DNA from: Nocardia amikacinitolerans NBRC 108937
GTDB taxonomy: Bacteria; Actinomycetota; Actinomycetes; Mycobacteriales; Mycobacteriaceae
NCBI RefSeq assembly: GCF_001612615.1
Contig: NZ_BDAU01000019.1
Coordinates: 1-64,000 of the forward strand
Length of the DNA stretch: 64,000 nucleotides
Reading direction: 5' to 3'
A program made the translations under genes and the position numbers. The notes below the pieces were generated by a model. That model ran no database searches. It was given only the letters and a program-made list of their open reading frames with translations, and was not told where the DNA came from. This document shows, in pieces, positions 8,607-19,270 of this stretch; positions within the stretch are counted from its first letter, which is position 1, and the number at the start of each line of letters is the position of its first letter.

Positions 8607-10352
8607 GTGGGCGCGCCCGCCCTGACCCTCGCGGCGCTGCTGCTCGCCGCGTTCGCCACCGTAGCCATCGGCGCCTACGGTGTGCGGCTGGCGCGCACCA
8701 CCTCCGATTTCCTCGTCGCCTCGCGCAGCGTCGGCCCCGGCTGGAACGCCGCGGCGATCTCCGGCGAATACCTCTCGGCCGCCTCGTTTCTCGGCGTCGC
8801 GGGGCTGATCGCCAAGTACGGCGCGGACGCGCTGTGGTATCCGGTCGGATTCACCGCGGGCTATCTGGCGCTGCTGCTCTTCGTCGCCGCCCCGCTGCGC
8901 CGCTCGGGGGCCTACACGGTGCCGGACTTCGCCGAATTCCGGCTCGGCTCGGTGCGTTTGCGCAGGCTCGCCGCGGTCGTGGTCGTGCTGGTGTGCGCGG
9001 TGTATCTGATCCCGCAATTTCAGGGGGCCGGGTTGACGCTGCGGATTCTGCTCGGCGTGCCCAGCTGGGTCGGCGCCGTCGCGGTCGGCGTCATCGTGAT
9101 CGCCAATGTCACCGGCGGCGGCATGCGGTCGATCACGCTGGTCCAGGCGTTCCAGTACTGGCTGAAGTTCACCGCGGTCGCGCTGCCCGCCCTTGTGCTG
9201 CTCGGTCATTTCCTGGCCCAGGACCGCGAACTCGGCACAGCCGCGCCGCCGATCGTCACCGAGCGCACCACCGTCGACGTCACCACCGACGTGGTGGTGC
9301 AGGTCGGTGTCGGACAACAGGTTTCGATCACCGGCACGGTGGACGGCCGCCGGGTCGACGGCCCGGTGGCGTTGTCGCCCGGCGAGCACGAGCTGGCCGC
9401 GGGCACCGAGATGGTGCTCGAATCCGGTTCCGCGGTACCGGTGGTGGCGGGGGCGCCCGCCGACGGCGCCAGCTGGCTCTCGCCCGGCGGCGGCTTCGGC
9501 GGTACGCACCCGACCTACCAGGTGTATTCGCTGATCATCGCCACCTTCCTCGGCACCATGGGTTTGCCGCACGTGCTGGTGCGCTTCTACACCAATCCCG
9601 ACGGCCGGGCCGCGCGCGCCACCGCGCTCGCCGTCATCGGCCTGGTCGGCACGTTCTACCTGTTCCCGATCCTGCTCGGGGTGTTCGCGCGGCTCTATGT
9701 GCCGCAGTTGCTGATCACCGGAACCTCCGACGCGGCGGTGCTGTTGCTGCCCGGTTCGGTGCTCGGCGGATTGCCGGGGCAGCTGCTCGCGGCGCTGGCC
9801 GCGGCGGGCGCCATCGCCGCGTTCCTCTCCACGTCCTCGGGGCTACTCGTCAGCATCGCGGGCGTGCTCAGCACGGACATGCTGCGCGGCCGGATCAGGG
9901 ACTTCCGGATGGCGGCGCTAGCGGCGGGCGCCGTGCCGCTCGCGCTGTCTCTGACGGTCGCCTCGCTCGACCTGTCCCGCACGGTCGCGCTGGCCTTCTC
10001 GGTGGCCGCGTCGACGCTGTGTCCGCTGCTGGTGCTCGGCATCTGGTGGCGCGGGCTCACCGCGAAGGGCGCCGGAGCGGGCCTGATCGCGGGCGGTCTG
10101 GTCGCGGGCGGGGCGACGGCGGTGTCGGTGCTCGGCGGCGCGTCCGAGGCGGTGGCCGACGGCTGGCTCGCCGCGATCCTCGGTTACCCCGCTGCGATCA
10201 GCGTGCCGCTGGCCTTCCTGACGATGATCGTGGTGAGCAAGCTGACGCGCGGCCAGGCCCCACGCACGGTGCGGCGGATCTTCGTGCGCATGCACGCGCC
10301 GGAACGGCTCGGCATGGGCGCCGACCGCGAGCGCGGACTGCGCGCGAGCTGA
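8607..10352 (+). CDS. solute:sodium symporter (ActP/MctC-like) with extracytoplasmic insert
   Basis: This 581-residue protein belongs to the SSS family (SGEYLSAASFLGVAGLIAKYG near residue 52; GLPHVLVRFYTNPD). This is the branch of acetate permease ActP and the corynebacterial monocarboxylate carrier MctC. A stretch of about 90 residues between two membrane helices (around residues 212-305; IVTERTTVDVTTDVVVQVGV to GGGFGGTHPTY) is hydrophilic and beta-rich, and is absent from the second symporter downstream. It probably forms a small external domain. The likely job is uptake of acetate, propionate or pyruvate. The gene follows its small partner by one base. Confidence 0.88.
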   Translation: MGAPALTLAALLLAAFATVAIGAYGVRLARTTSDFLVASRSVGPGWNAAAISGEYLSAASFLGVAGLIAKYGADALWYPVGFTAGYLALLLFVAAPLRRSGAYTVPDFAEFRLGSVRLRRLAAVVVVLVCAVYLIPQFQGAGLTLRILLGVPSWVGAVAVGVIVIANVTGGGMRSITLVQAFQYWLKFTAVALPALVLLGHFLAQDRELGTAAPPIVTERTTVDVTTDVVVQVGVGQQVSITGTVDGRRVDGPVALSPGEHELAAGTEMVLESGSAVPVVAGAPADGASWLSPGGGFGGTHPTYQVYSLIIATFLGTMGLPHVLVRFYTNPDGRAARATALAVIGLVGTFYLFPILLGVFARLYVPQLLITGTSDAAVLLLPGSVLGGLPGQLLAALAAAGAIAAFLSTSSGLLVSIAGVLSTDMLRGRIRDFRMAALAAGAVPLALSLTVASLDLSRTVALAFSVAASTLCPLLVLGIWWRGLTAKGAGAGLIAGGLVAGGATAVSVLGGASEAVADGWLAAILGYPAAISVPLAFLTMIVVSKLTRGQAPRTVRRIFVRMHAPERLGMGADRERGLRAS

Positions 10353-10395
10353 CGTCGAGGCCGCTCGGCCGCCGACCGTTCGTCGCACCGAGCCG

Positions 10396-10424
10396 ACCGC
10401 TCACCGCACAGATCCCAGCCTTCA
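10396..10424 (+). promoter_or_regulatory. possible LytTR (BtsR-like) half-site pair
   Basis: ACCGCTCA at 10396-10403 fits the enterobacterial BtsR/YehT half-site ACC(G/A)CT(C/T)A exactly. At the expected 13-base spacing stands AGCCTTCA (10417-10424), which matches only 5 of 8 positions. The site is about 90 bases before the second symporter operon. It may be the target of the LytTR regulator, or chance. Confidence 0.25.
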
Positions 10425-10511
10425 CAGAGTGACCTGCGCCACAAGACATATCGGGGCTCGGCGCGGTCTACCTTCACCCCAGTAATCCACGTCACAAGCT
10501 AGGACGCTCCG

Positions 10512-10868
10512 ATGACAAGTATCGACCTCGACGGCACCAAGCCACCGCGCACGCCGAGCGCCGAGGACTTCGCGGCCGTACAGGCCAGTCCGCAATTCCA
10601 GGAGCTGCGCAACCGGCTGCGCCGCTTCGTGTTCCCGATGACGGCGCTGTTCCTGGTCTGGTACCTGAGCTACGTGCTGCTCGGCGCGTACGCGCACGAC
10701 TTCATGGCGAGCAAGGTCTTCGGCGACATCAACGTCGGGTTGCTGCTCGGTCTCGGCCAGTTCGTGTCCACCTTCGTGATCACCGCGCTCTACGTCCGCT
10801 TCGCCAACAAGGAACTGGATCCGCGCGCCGCGGCCATCCGCGTCTACCTGGAGGGTGAGCGGGCATGA
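10512..10868 (+). CDS. DUF485 family membrane protein
   Basis: This 118-residue protein has the DUF485 pattern. A soluble N-terminus contains SPQFQELRNRLRRFVFP, followed by helix 1 (TALFLVWYLSYVLLGAYAHDF), helix 2 (GLLLGLGQFVSTFVITALYV) and the typical ending RFANKELDPRAAAIR. Partner proteins of this type precede actP-like symporters (yjcH in E. coli). It overlaps the symporter start by ATGA, so the two are translated together. Confidence 0.92.
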   Translation: MTSIDLDGTKPPRTPSAEDFAAVQASPQFQELRNRLRRFVFPMTALFLVWYLSYVLLGAYAHDFMASKVFGDINVGLLLGLGQFVSTFVITALYVRFANKELDPRAAAIRVYLEGERA

Positions 10869-12499
10869 CAACGCAGTACCTTGCCGCCGACACGGTCGGC
10901 AACCCCGTCGCGAACATCGCCATCTTCGGCCTGTTCGTGGCCGTCACCATGGTCGTGGTGATCAGGGCCAGCCGCGACAACGCCAGCGCCGCGGACTACT
11001 TCACCGGCGGACGCGGCTTCTCCGGCCCGCAGAACGGCATCGCCATCGCGGGCGACTACCTTTCGGCGGCAAGCTTTCTCGGCATCGCGGGCGCCATCGC
11101 CGTCTACGGCTACGACGGCTTCCTGTACTCCATCGGATTCCTGGTGGCCTGGCTGGTCGCGCTGCTGATGGTCGCCGAGATGCTCAGGAACACCGGCAAA
11201 TTCACCATGGCCGACGTGCTGAGCTTCCGGCTGCGGGAACGGCCGGTGCGCACCGCCGCCGCGCTGTCCACGCTGACCGTCTCGCTGTTCTACCTGCTGG
11301 CCCAGATGGCGGGCGCGGGCGGCCTTGTCGCGCTGCTGCTCGACATCGACGACCGCGCCGGGCAGTCGGTGGTGATCGCCGTGGTCGGCGTGCTGATGAT
11401 CGTCTACGTGCTGGTCGGCGGCATGAAGGGCACCACGTGGGTGCAGATCATCAAGGCGGTGCTGCTCATCACCGGCGCCGCGCTGATGACGGTGATGGTG
11501 CTGGCCAAGTTCGGTTTCAACTTCTCCGACATCCTCGGCTCGGCGCAGCAGATGGTCTCCGACTCCACCAACAAGGCCGTCGCCTCGCGTGACGTGCTCG
11601 CCCCCGGCGCGCAGTACGGCGCGAACGAGACCTCCAAGCTGAACTTCGTCTCGCTCGGCCTTGCCCTCGTGCTCGGCACCGCGGGTCTGCCGCACGTGCT
11701 GATGCGCTTCTACACCGTGCCGACCGCCAAGGAGGCCCGGCGCTCGGTGGTCTGGGCGATCGCCCTGATCGGCGCGTTCTACCTGTTCACGCTGGTGCTC
11801 GGCTACGGAGCGGCCGCGATCGTCGGTCCGGATCGCATCCTCGCCGCGGCGGGCGGCCAGAACTCGGCGGCGCCGCTGCTGGCCTTCGAACTCGGCGGTG
11901 TGCTGCTGCTCGGCATCATCTCCGCGGTCGCGTTCGCCACCATCCTCGCGGTGGTCGCGGGCCTCACCATCACCGCGGCGGCCTCGTTCGCGCACGACAT
12001 CTACGGCAGCGTGCTCAAGCGGGGCAACGCGGACGAGTCGGCGCAGGTGCGGGTTTCGCGGATCACCGCGGTGGTGATCGGTGTGCTCGCCATCGGCCTC
12101 GGCATCCTGGCCAACGGGCAGAACATCGCGTTCCTGGTGGCGCTGGCCTTCGCGGTCGCCGCGGCGGCGAATCTGCCGACGATCGTGTACTCGCTGTTCT
12201 GGCGGCGTTTCAACACCACCGGCGCGCTGTGGAGCATGTACGGCGGCCTGATCTCGACCATCGTGCTCATCGTGTTCTCGCCCGCCGTGTCTGGCAGCAA
12301 GAGCGCCATGCTGCCCGGCTCGGATTTCGACTGGTTCCCGCTGTCGAACCCCGGAATCGTCTCCATCCCAATGGCTTTCGCGCTCGGCGTGATCGGCACC
12401 CTGGTGGGCGGCCGGACACAGGAGAACCCAGCGAAGGCCGCCGAGATGGAGGTTCGCTCGCTCACCGGAGTGGGCGCGGAGAAGGCGGTCGTGCACTGA
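10865..12499 (+). CDS. monocarboxylate/acetate solute:sodium symporter
   Basis: This 544-residue SSS-family carrier carries GDYLSAASFLGIAGAIAVYG near residue 60, RLRERPVRTAAALSTLTVS, and GLPHVLMRFYTVPTAKEARR. These are the hallmarks of ActP and MctC, which bring in acetate, propionate or pyruvate with sodium or protons. It has about 13 predicted membrane helices and no large external insert, unlike the upstream paralogue. It is translationally coupled to the DUF485 gene and followed by a hairpin pair, then acs. Import followed by activation to acetyl-CoA is the natural reading. Confidence 0.92.
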   Translation: MTTQYLAADTVGNPVANIAIFGLFVAVTMVVVIRASRDNASAADYFTGGRGFSGPQNGIAIAGDYLSAASFLGIAGAIAVYGYDGFLYSIGFLVAWLVALLMVAEMLRNTGKFTMADVLSFRLRERPVRTAAALSTLTVSLFYLLAQMAGAGGLVALLLDIDDRAGQSVVIAVVGVLMIVYVLVGGMKGTTWVQIIKAVLLITGAALMTVMVLAKFGFNFSDILGSAQQMVSDSTNKAVASRDVLAPGAQYGANETSKLNFVSLGLALVLGTAGLPHVLMRFYTVPTAKEARRSVVWAIALIGAFYLFTLVLGYGAAAIVGPDRILAAAGGQNSAAPLLAFELGGVLLLGIISAVAFATILAVVAGLTITAAASFAHDIYGSVLKRGNADESAQVRVSRITAVVIGVLAIGLGILANGQNIAFLVALAFAVAAAANLPTIVYSLFWRRFNTTGALWSMYGGLISTIVLIVFSPAVSGSKSAMLPGSDFDWFPLSNPGIVSIPMAFALGVIGTLVGGRTQENPAKAAEMEVRSLTGVGAEKAVVH

Positions 12500-12506
12500 C
12501 CTTCCC

Positions 12507-12590
12507 GGTCCCGGCCGACGCCGGGACCGCCGCAGGACTCGCCGCAACGGCGCGGCGCCCGTCGGGTCCCGGCAACACCGGGACCCGACA
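12507..12590 (+). terminator. paired hairpins between symporter and acs
   Basis: Two hairpins share a core. The first has an 8-bp stem, ggtcccgg/ccgggacc (12507-12528). The second has a perfect 12-bp stem, gtcgggtcccgg/ccgggacccgac (12562-12573 and 12579-12590) with a five-base loop. No T-run follows, as is usual in high-GC actinobacteria. They probably end or attenuate the symporter transcript before acs. Confidence 0.6.
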
Positions 12591-12634
12591 CCTGTTCCCG
12601 TTGCCGCTCAGGCTTTTTCGATTGGAGATGTGAC

Positions 12635-14578
<1,944 letters not shown>

Positions 14579-14588
14579 CCCGGCGCGC

Positions 14589-14629
14589 GGCGGCGTACCC
14601 GGTCCGTGAGGGGGATCGGGTCCGCCGCC
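14589..14629 (+). terminator. acs terminator hairpin
   Basis: A 17-bp stem with two mismatches (14589-14605 with 14613-14629) and a seven-base loop starts 10 bases after the acs stop. There is no T-run. Confidence 0.65.
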
Positions 14630-14876
14630 GACCGGCCCGCCCTGCGACCGGCCCGCCCGTTACACAGTCCGTCCGGCGACAGGGTTCATCCTTCGACCGA
14701 AGCGGGTCCACTGGAACCCGGACCTGGCCGACACCTGCGCGCCGTCGACCCGCGGTCGTAGCATCGCCGCGCGTTGGCGAGTGAACCGCCCGGGGGCCGG
14801 TGACGTGGTCAGTGCGAGCGGCGGTTCGGGCGGGTTCGGCTCGGCGCCGCCGTGGCTGGAAGTCGAGGAGATCCGC

Positions 14877-15311
14877 ATGAAGCGCGCTTGCGATAACGAC
14901 CATCTACTACTGGACCGCCGCACGGTGGTGGTCGGAGCCGGGGCGCTTGCCGCCACCGCGCTCGCGGCGTGCGGCGCCTCCGGTGACGACACGGCGGCGT
15001 CCGCTCCGGCGTCCGCGGCGCGGTCCGGCGGCCCGACGGTCCTCGCCAAGACCGCCGACGTACCCGTCGGCGGCGGCGTGATCGCCGGTGACACGGTGGT
15101 CACCCAGCCGAGCGCGGGCGTCTTCGTCGGTCTGGACAGCACCTGCACGCACGCGGGCTGCCGGGTCGGCGAGGTGACCGGCGGCACCGTCAACTGCCGC
15201 TGTCACGGCAGCAAGTTCGGCTTGGACGGCTCCGTCGTAGCCGGACCGGCCCATCGCCCGCTGGCATCCAGAGTCGTTCGGGTGGAGGGTGATTCGGTCG
15301 TCGCCGGCTGA
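14877..15311 (+). CDS. Rieske [2Fe-2S] lipoprotein, Tat-type signal
   Basis: This is a 144-residue protein from ATG 14877, with GAGGAG seven bases upstream. The N-terminus has a twin-arginine-like motif (DRRTVVVG) and a lipobox ending ALAAC near residue 32, so export in folded form and lipid anchoring are likely. The C-terminal half is a minimal Rieske domain with both cluster motifs, CTHAGC and CRCHGSKF, spaced as in arsenite-oxidase-like and small stand-alone Rieske proteins. A membrane-anchored electron carrier is the likely role; its partner is not in the window. Confidence 0.9.
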   Translation: MKRACDNDHLLLDRRTVVVGAGALAATALAACGASGDDTAASAPASAARSGGPTVLAKTADVPVGGGVIAGDTVVTQPSAGVFVGLDSTCTHAGCRVGEVTGGTVNCRCHGSKFGLDGSVVAGPAHRPLASRVVRVEGDSVVAG

Positions 15312-15313
15312 CG

Positions 15314-15781
15314 TCAGTCGTCGCCGAACATCTCCGCCATGCGTCGGTCCATCTCCTCAGGGGAGATGTCCTCCACGTGCGTGGCCACCGTCCAACGGTG
15401 TCCCCACGGGTCTTCGAACGCGCCGCTGCGGTCACCGTAGAACTGGGTGGTCATCGGCGAGAGTTCCTTGGCGCCACCGGCGATGGCGGCCGTGAAGGCC
15501 GCGTCGGCGTCCTCGACGTAGACGTAGATGTTGACGGGTGTGCCGCCGACCGTCTTGGGGTCGAGGAATTCCATCTCCGGCGCGGGGTCGCCGAGCATGA
15601 TGACCGAATCGCCGAGGGTGAGCTCGCAGTGCGCGATCTTGCCGTCGGGGCGCGGCATGCGCATTCGCTCCGCCGCGCCGAACACCTGCTTGTAGAAATC
15701 GATCGCGGCCGCGGCGCCGTCGATCGCCAGGCCCGGCGATACCGCCGGATATCCGTCGGGGATGGGTTTCACATCGGACAT
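15314..15781 (-). CDS. VOC (glyoxalase/PhnB-like) family protein
   Basis: This 155-residue protein contains the paired beta-alpha-beta-beta-beta modules of the vicinal-oxygen-chelate fold. It carries PAVSPGLAIDGAAAAIDFYK at the start, AHCELTLGDSVIMLGDPAPE in the middle, and GAFEDPWGHRWTVATHVED near the end. The latter is typical of the PhnB/YdcJ-like group of small VOC proteins. Metal and substrate cannot be inferred. It converges on the Rieske gene with only two bases between stops. Confidence 0.88.
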   Translation of the reverse strand: MSDVKPIPDGYPAVSPGLAIDGAAAAIDFYKQVFGAAERMRMPRPDGKIAHCELTLGDSVIMLGDPAPEMEFLDPKTVGGTPVNIYVYVEDADAAFTAAIAGGAKELSPMTTQFYGDRSGAFEDPWGHRWTVATHVEDISPEEMDRRMAEMFGDD

Positions 15782-15899
15782 TGGGGACCTCCGATCGAGG
15801 CGTTTGTGTCGGATAGGGCGAGCCTATTCCCGACCGCCGCCGAAATCGCCCGATCGGCGGAAAGATCTACGGACGAACGCCCGAAACCACACCCGCCGC

Positions 15900-16613
15900 T
15901 CACGGCCCGGCGACACCGCGCAACCTGTCCACCTGATCGGCCGTCAGCTCGGTCAGCGCCGCCGGTTCCACCGACTCCGGCGCGGTTATGGTGACCTGCG
16001 CCAATACCGAGCCCACCTGGACGATCGACGCCACCGAGACCAAGGTGAATCCGGCGCTGGAGGTGCGCAGCTGGAATGCCGTCGAGGCGTCCCCGACGGA
16101 CGGTTGCGCCAAACCGCCGAGCCGGTATTCGATCGACGTCCCGTCCGCGTCGTTGCCCGAATATTCGGTGCATTCGCGCAATGTCCGCTGCACCGCGGAA
16201 AAGGCGTCCGACAATTTCTCCGGTGCATAACTCGCGGCATCGATATCGATACTGGAGAAGCTCGGACCGTTGTAGGCGACGGTATTCCAGGTCAGCGGTT
16301 CGGTGCCCTGCTCGGCCAACGGCAGCAGCACCCGCGCGCACTGGGCGGGACGCGTCTCGGCCGTGGGTCCTGCGGTCTGCGCCTGTCCCGGGGTGCGGGC
16401 ATCGAGCACCGGCGTCATGCCGGGCAGGTCGGCGGGACCGAGCAGACGGCGAGCCAGCTCGGCCGGATCGGTCAGCGGCGGACCCGGCACCGAAGCGGCC
16501 GCGACCGCGGGACCGAGCGGCGGCAGCTCGGGAACGGACGGCTCCTCCCGCTCCGATCCGCAGCCCGCGACCACCGCCGCGCTCACTACCCCGAGCAGCA
16601 GGCCGCGTTTCAC
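15900..16613 (-). CDS. lipoprotein with PknH/LppH-like sensor domain
   Basis: This protein of about 237 residues has a lipoprotein signal (KRGLLLGVVSAAVVAGCGSE, lipid on the Cys). A Pro-rich linker leads to an ~190-residue domain with two cysteines (AQCARVLLP and LRECTEYSG) that may pair. The arrangement DLPGMTPV followed by such spaced cysteines resembles the extracellular PknH/LppH-type domain of mycolata; this is a moderate-confidence reading. The GTG at 16613 is preferred because it makes a GTGA overlap with the upstream gene; GTG 16622 is an alternative. It is probably cotranscribed with the lipoprotein gene before it. Confidence 0.6.
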   Translation of the reverse strand: MKRGLLLGVVSAAVVAGCGSEREEPSVPELPPLGPAVAAASVPGPPLTDPAELARRLLGPADLPGMTPVLDARTPGQAQTAGPTAETRPAQCARVLLPLAEQGTEPLTWNTVAYNGPSFSSIDIDAASYAPEKLSDAFSAVQRTLRECTEYSGNDADGTSIEYRLGGLAQPSVGDASTAFQLRTSSAGFTLVSVASIVQVGSVLAQVTITAPESVEPAALTELTADQVDRLRGVAGP

Positions 16614-17566
16614 TCCGCCCACGACACCTGCGTGGTGATGGTCTGCTGCAACATGCTCGCGCTGCGCGGATCACGGTAAGCCTGATGACCGCCGACGGTG
16701 ATGGAGCCCGCCACCGGCAGCGGCAAGCCGAGGTCGACGGTGATGGTCCCGGTGCCCTGCATCACGTAGTCCTCGATGTCGAGGGTGCCCGCGTCGTTGG
16801 GCAGCGACCACTCCGAGGATTTCGGGGTCTGCGTCACATTCAGGTGGATGGTGAGCCGGTCGCCGTCGCGCTCGGTCAGCGTCGCGGTGGTGACCTGGTC
16901 GAGCGTCACTCCGCCGGTCACCTCTTGGTGCACGGTCCACACGGCGCCCTCGCCCACCGGCTCGTCGGGGAACATGATCGAGCGGTACACGGCCTGGTAG
17001 AACGCCTGCTCGAGCGCGGCGCGCGCGGCGTTGGAGGTGTCCGGTGACGGCGCGAGCCGCAGCGCGGTGATGGCGCCGTCGTCGCTGAAATCGAAACCGG
17101 CGTGCGAGCCGTCGGCGGCGGTGAGCGCCTTGTTCAACAACGGGTCGGGCGTGGACACCGCGCCGATGGTGAGATCGACGCCCTCGGCGCTGGTCTCGGC
17201 GGTCATCGGGATGGTCAGCGCGGGCGTGGAGAAGTCGCGCTTGGGCTGGTCATTGATCTGCTGCTCGATGCGGTGATCGGTGCGCAGGGTCACCCGCTGG
17301 TCGGTGCCGACGACGAAATGCGGCCGCAGCACGTCGCGCGGCTCGGCGCCGGGCGAGAGCAGCGTGGCCGCCGCGGCAGAGATCGGCACGGTCACTTCCT
17401 TGGGCATGCCGAGCGGCTCGGTCCCTTCGGTGGCCGCGGGCGCCTCGGTGTCGTCGCCACAAGCGACGCCGAAGGCGGAAAGCCCGACCGCGAGCACGAC
17501 GAGCAACACACTCGAGCGCGCGAACCGGGGCAGGTGAGAAGAAGACAACACCGTCACGAGCAACAC
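16610..17566 (-). CDS. lipoprotein of unknown function
   Basis: This protein of up to 318 residues has an N-terminal signal with lipobox FGVAC (VLLVVLAVGLSAFGVACGDD), followed by an acidic linker and a long beta-rich exported domain. Repeated strands such as RVTLRTDHRI, GVDLTIGAVS, TGTITVDLGLPLPVAGSI are visible. No catalytic motif is recognised. The ending, with GSITVGGHQAYRD, and the plan recall lipid- or cell-wall-associated exported proteins of mycolata. Several GTG codons near 17566-17550 could be the start. It is coupled to the next lipoprotein gene. Confidence 0.65.
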   Translation of the reverse strand: MLLVTVLSSSHLPRFARSSVLLVVLAVGLSAFGVACGDDTEAPAATEGTEPLGMPKEVTVPISAAAATLLSPGAEPRDVLRPHFVVGTDQRVTLRTDHRIEQQINDQPKRDFSTPALTIPMTAETSAEGVDLTIGAVSTPDPLLNKALTAADGSHAGFDFSDDGAITALRLAPSPDTSNAARAALEQAFYQAVYRSIMFPDEPVGEGAVWTVHQEVTGGVTLDQVTTATLTERDGDRLTIHLNVTQTPKSSEWSLPNDAGTLDIEDYVMQGTGTITVDLGLPLPVAGSITVGGHQAYRDPRSASMLQQTITTQVSWAE

Positions 17567-17687
17567 GATACGACCGCTTCCTGAGTGTCAGCTGGGACAT
17601 TCGCCTTGCGTGCCGCCAGGCGCGTTGCGAACACGCCGCGAGGAGGCGCGGCGCGGCGCTCCCGGCGCTCGAGAGATGATGATCGGC

Positions 17688-18347
17688 GTGAGTGACGACC
17701 GGCCGCCCGAGGACAACACCGCCGACCCGGCGCGGAAGACGACCCCGCCGCTACGGTTGCGGACCCTGCTGATCATCGCCGCGGTGTTGTTCGGCCTCGA
17801 TCTGCTCACCAAGACGATCGCGGTGGCCAACCTCCGGCCGGGCGAGCCCGTGTATCTGATCGGCGATTTCGCGCGGTTCACCCTGGTGCGCAATCCCGGC
17901 GCCGCGTTCTCCATGGCCACCGGCATGACCTGGCTGCTGACGCTGGTCGCCGCGGCCGTGGTGATCGGCGTGATCCGGATCGGGCGCACGCTGCGCTCGC
18001 TGTGGTGGGCGATCGGGCTCGGCATGGTGCTCGGCGGCGCGCTCGGCAACCTGGTCGACCGGCTCTTCCGTGCGCCGGGACCGTTGCAGGGCCACGTCGT
18101 CGACTTCGTCGCGATCGGCTGGTGGCCGGTGTTCAACGTGGCGGACTCGGCGATCGTCTGCGGCGCGATCCTGCTGGTGGTGCTGACGGTGTTCGGCTTC
18201 GAGCCGGACGGCACCCGGACCGGCCGCGACGCGGACGAGGAGCGGGCGGCGACGGCGCGGCCCGAACCGCCCGCCGAGCCCGAATCCGAGAAGGACCAGC
18301 CCAAGAAGGACACGCCGAACGGCACCGGAGAGGAGAACGCGGCATGA
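17688..18347 (+). CDS. lspA: lipoprotein signal peptidase II
   Basis: This protease cleaves the signal peptide of lipidated prolipoproteins in the membrane. The product of about 219 residues has four membrane helices, the conserved LVRNPGAAFS, and the two catalytic aspartates in VVDFV and FNVADSAIV. After the last helix there is a charged, Glu/Pro-rich tail of about 45 residues that is longer than in E. coli but common in actinobacteria. The start is uncertain: GTG 17688 has GAGAG 12 bases before it, while ATG 17676 or 17679 would add 3-4 residues. It overlaps the pseudouridine synthase by ATGA. Several lipoproteins in this window are its presumed substrates. Confidence 0.95.
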   Translation: MSDDRPPEDNTADPARKTTPPLRLRTLLIIAAVLFGLDLLTKTIAVANLRPGEPVYLIGDFARFTLVRNPGAAFSMATGMTWLLTLVAAAVVIGVIRIGRTLRSLWWAIGLGMVLGGALGNLVDRLFRAPGPLQGHVVDFVAIGWWPVFNVADSAIVCGAILLVVLTVFGFEPDGTRTGRDADEERAATARPEPPAEPESEKDQPKKDTPNGTGEENAA

Positions 18348-19270
18348 GAGAGACCAGAACCATGCCCGTGCCCGACGGGCTCGACGGCATGCGGGTCGAC
18401 GCGGGCCTCTCCCGGTTGCTCGGGTTGTCGCGCACCGCGGTGGCGGCGCTGACCGCCGAGGGCTCGGTGCAGCTGGACGGCGTGCCTGCGGGCAAGTCCG
18501 ACCGGCTCGTCGCCGGCGCCTGGCTGGAGGTCGAATTCCCCGAGCCCAAGCGGGAACTCACCATCGAGGCCGCGCCGGTCGAGGGTATGAAGATCCTCTA
18601 CGCCGACGACGACATCGTCGCGGTGGACAAGCCGGTCGGCGTCGCGGCGCACACCGGCGTCGGCTGGACGGGTCCGACCGTGGTCGGCGGGCTGGCCGCG
18701 GCCGGATACCGGATCTCCACCTCCGGCGCGCACGAGCGCCAGGGCATCGTGCACCGGCTCGACGTCGGCACCTCCGGTGTGATGGTGGTCGCCCAGTCCG
18801 AGCACGCCTACACCGTGCTCAAGCGGGCGTTCAAGCAGCGCACCGTCGACAAGCGCTATCACGCGCTGGTGCAGGGACATCCCGATCCGAGCAGCGGCAC
18901 CATCGACGCGCCCATCGGCCGGGCCCGCGGCAACGACTGGAAGTTCGCGGTCACCGCCGACGGACGGCCGAGCGTCACCCACTACGACACCGTCGAGGCG
19001 TTCCAGGCGGCCAGCCTGCTTGACATTCACCTGGAGACCGGCCGCACCCACCAGATTCGCGTGCACTTCTCGGCGATCCGGCACCCCTGCTGCGGCGACC
19101 TCACCTACGGCGCCGACCCGCGCCTCGCCGAACGCCTCGGCCTGGAACGGCAGTGGTTGCACGCCCGCTCGCTCGGCTTCAACCATCCCGCCGACGGACG
19201 CTGGGTGGAGATCACCAGCGAGTACCCGGACGATCTGAAGAACGCGCTGGACGTCCTGCGCAATGCGTGA
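18344..19270 (+). CDS. rluD: RluD-family 23S rRNA pseudouridine synthase
   Basis: This is a 308-residue RluA/RluD-type enzyme. An S4 RNA-binding domain comes first (residues about 15-75), and the catalytic domain carries the active-site aspartate in GIVHRLDVGTSGVMVVA. LETGRTHQIRVHFSAIRHPC and RQWLHARSLGFNHP follow, as in the family. It starts in an ATGA overlap with lspA, the order found across actinobacteria and many other bacteria. The exact rRNA position modified is taken from family knowledge and not proven here. Confidence 0.93.
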   Translation: MRETRTMPVPDGLDGMRVDAGLSRLLGLSRTAVAALTAEGSVQLDGVPAGKSDRLVAGAWLEVEFPEPKRELTIEAAPVEGMKILYADDDIVAVDKPVGVAAHTGVGWTGPTVVGGLAAAGYRISTSGAHERQGIVHRLDVGTSGVMVVAQSEHAYTVLKRAFKQRTVDKRYHALVQGHPDPSSGTIDAPIGRARGNDWKFAVTADGRPSVTHYDTVEAFQAASLLDIHLETGRTHQIRVHFSAIRHPCCGDLTYGADPRLAERLGLERQWLHARSLGFNHPADGRWVEITSEYPDDLKNALDVLRNA

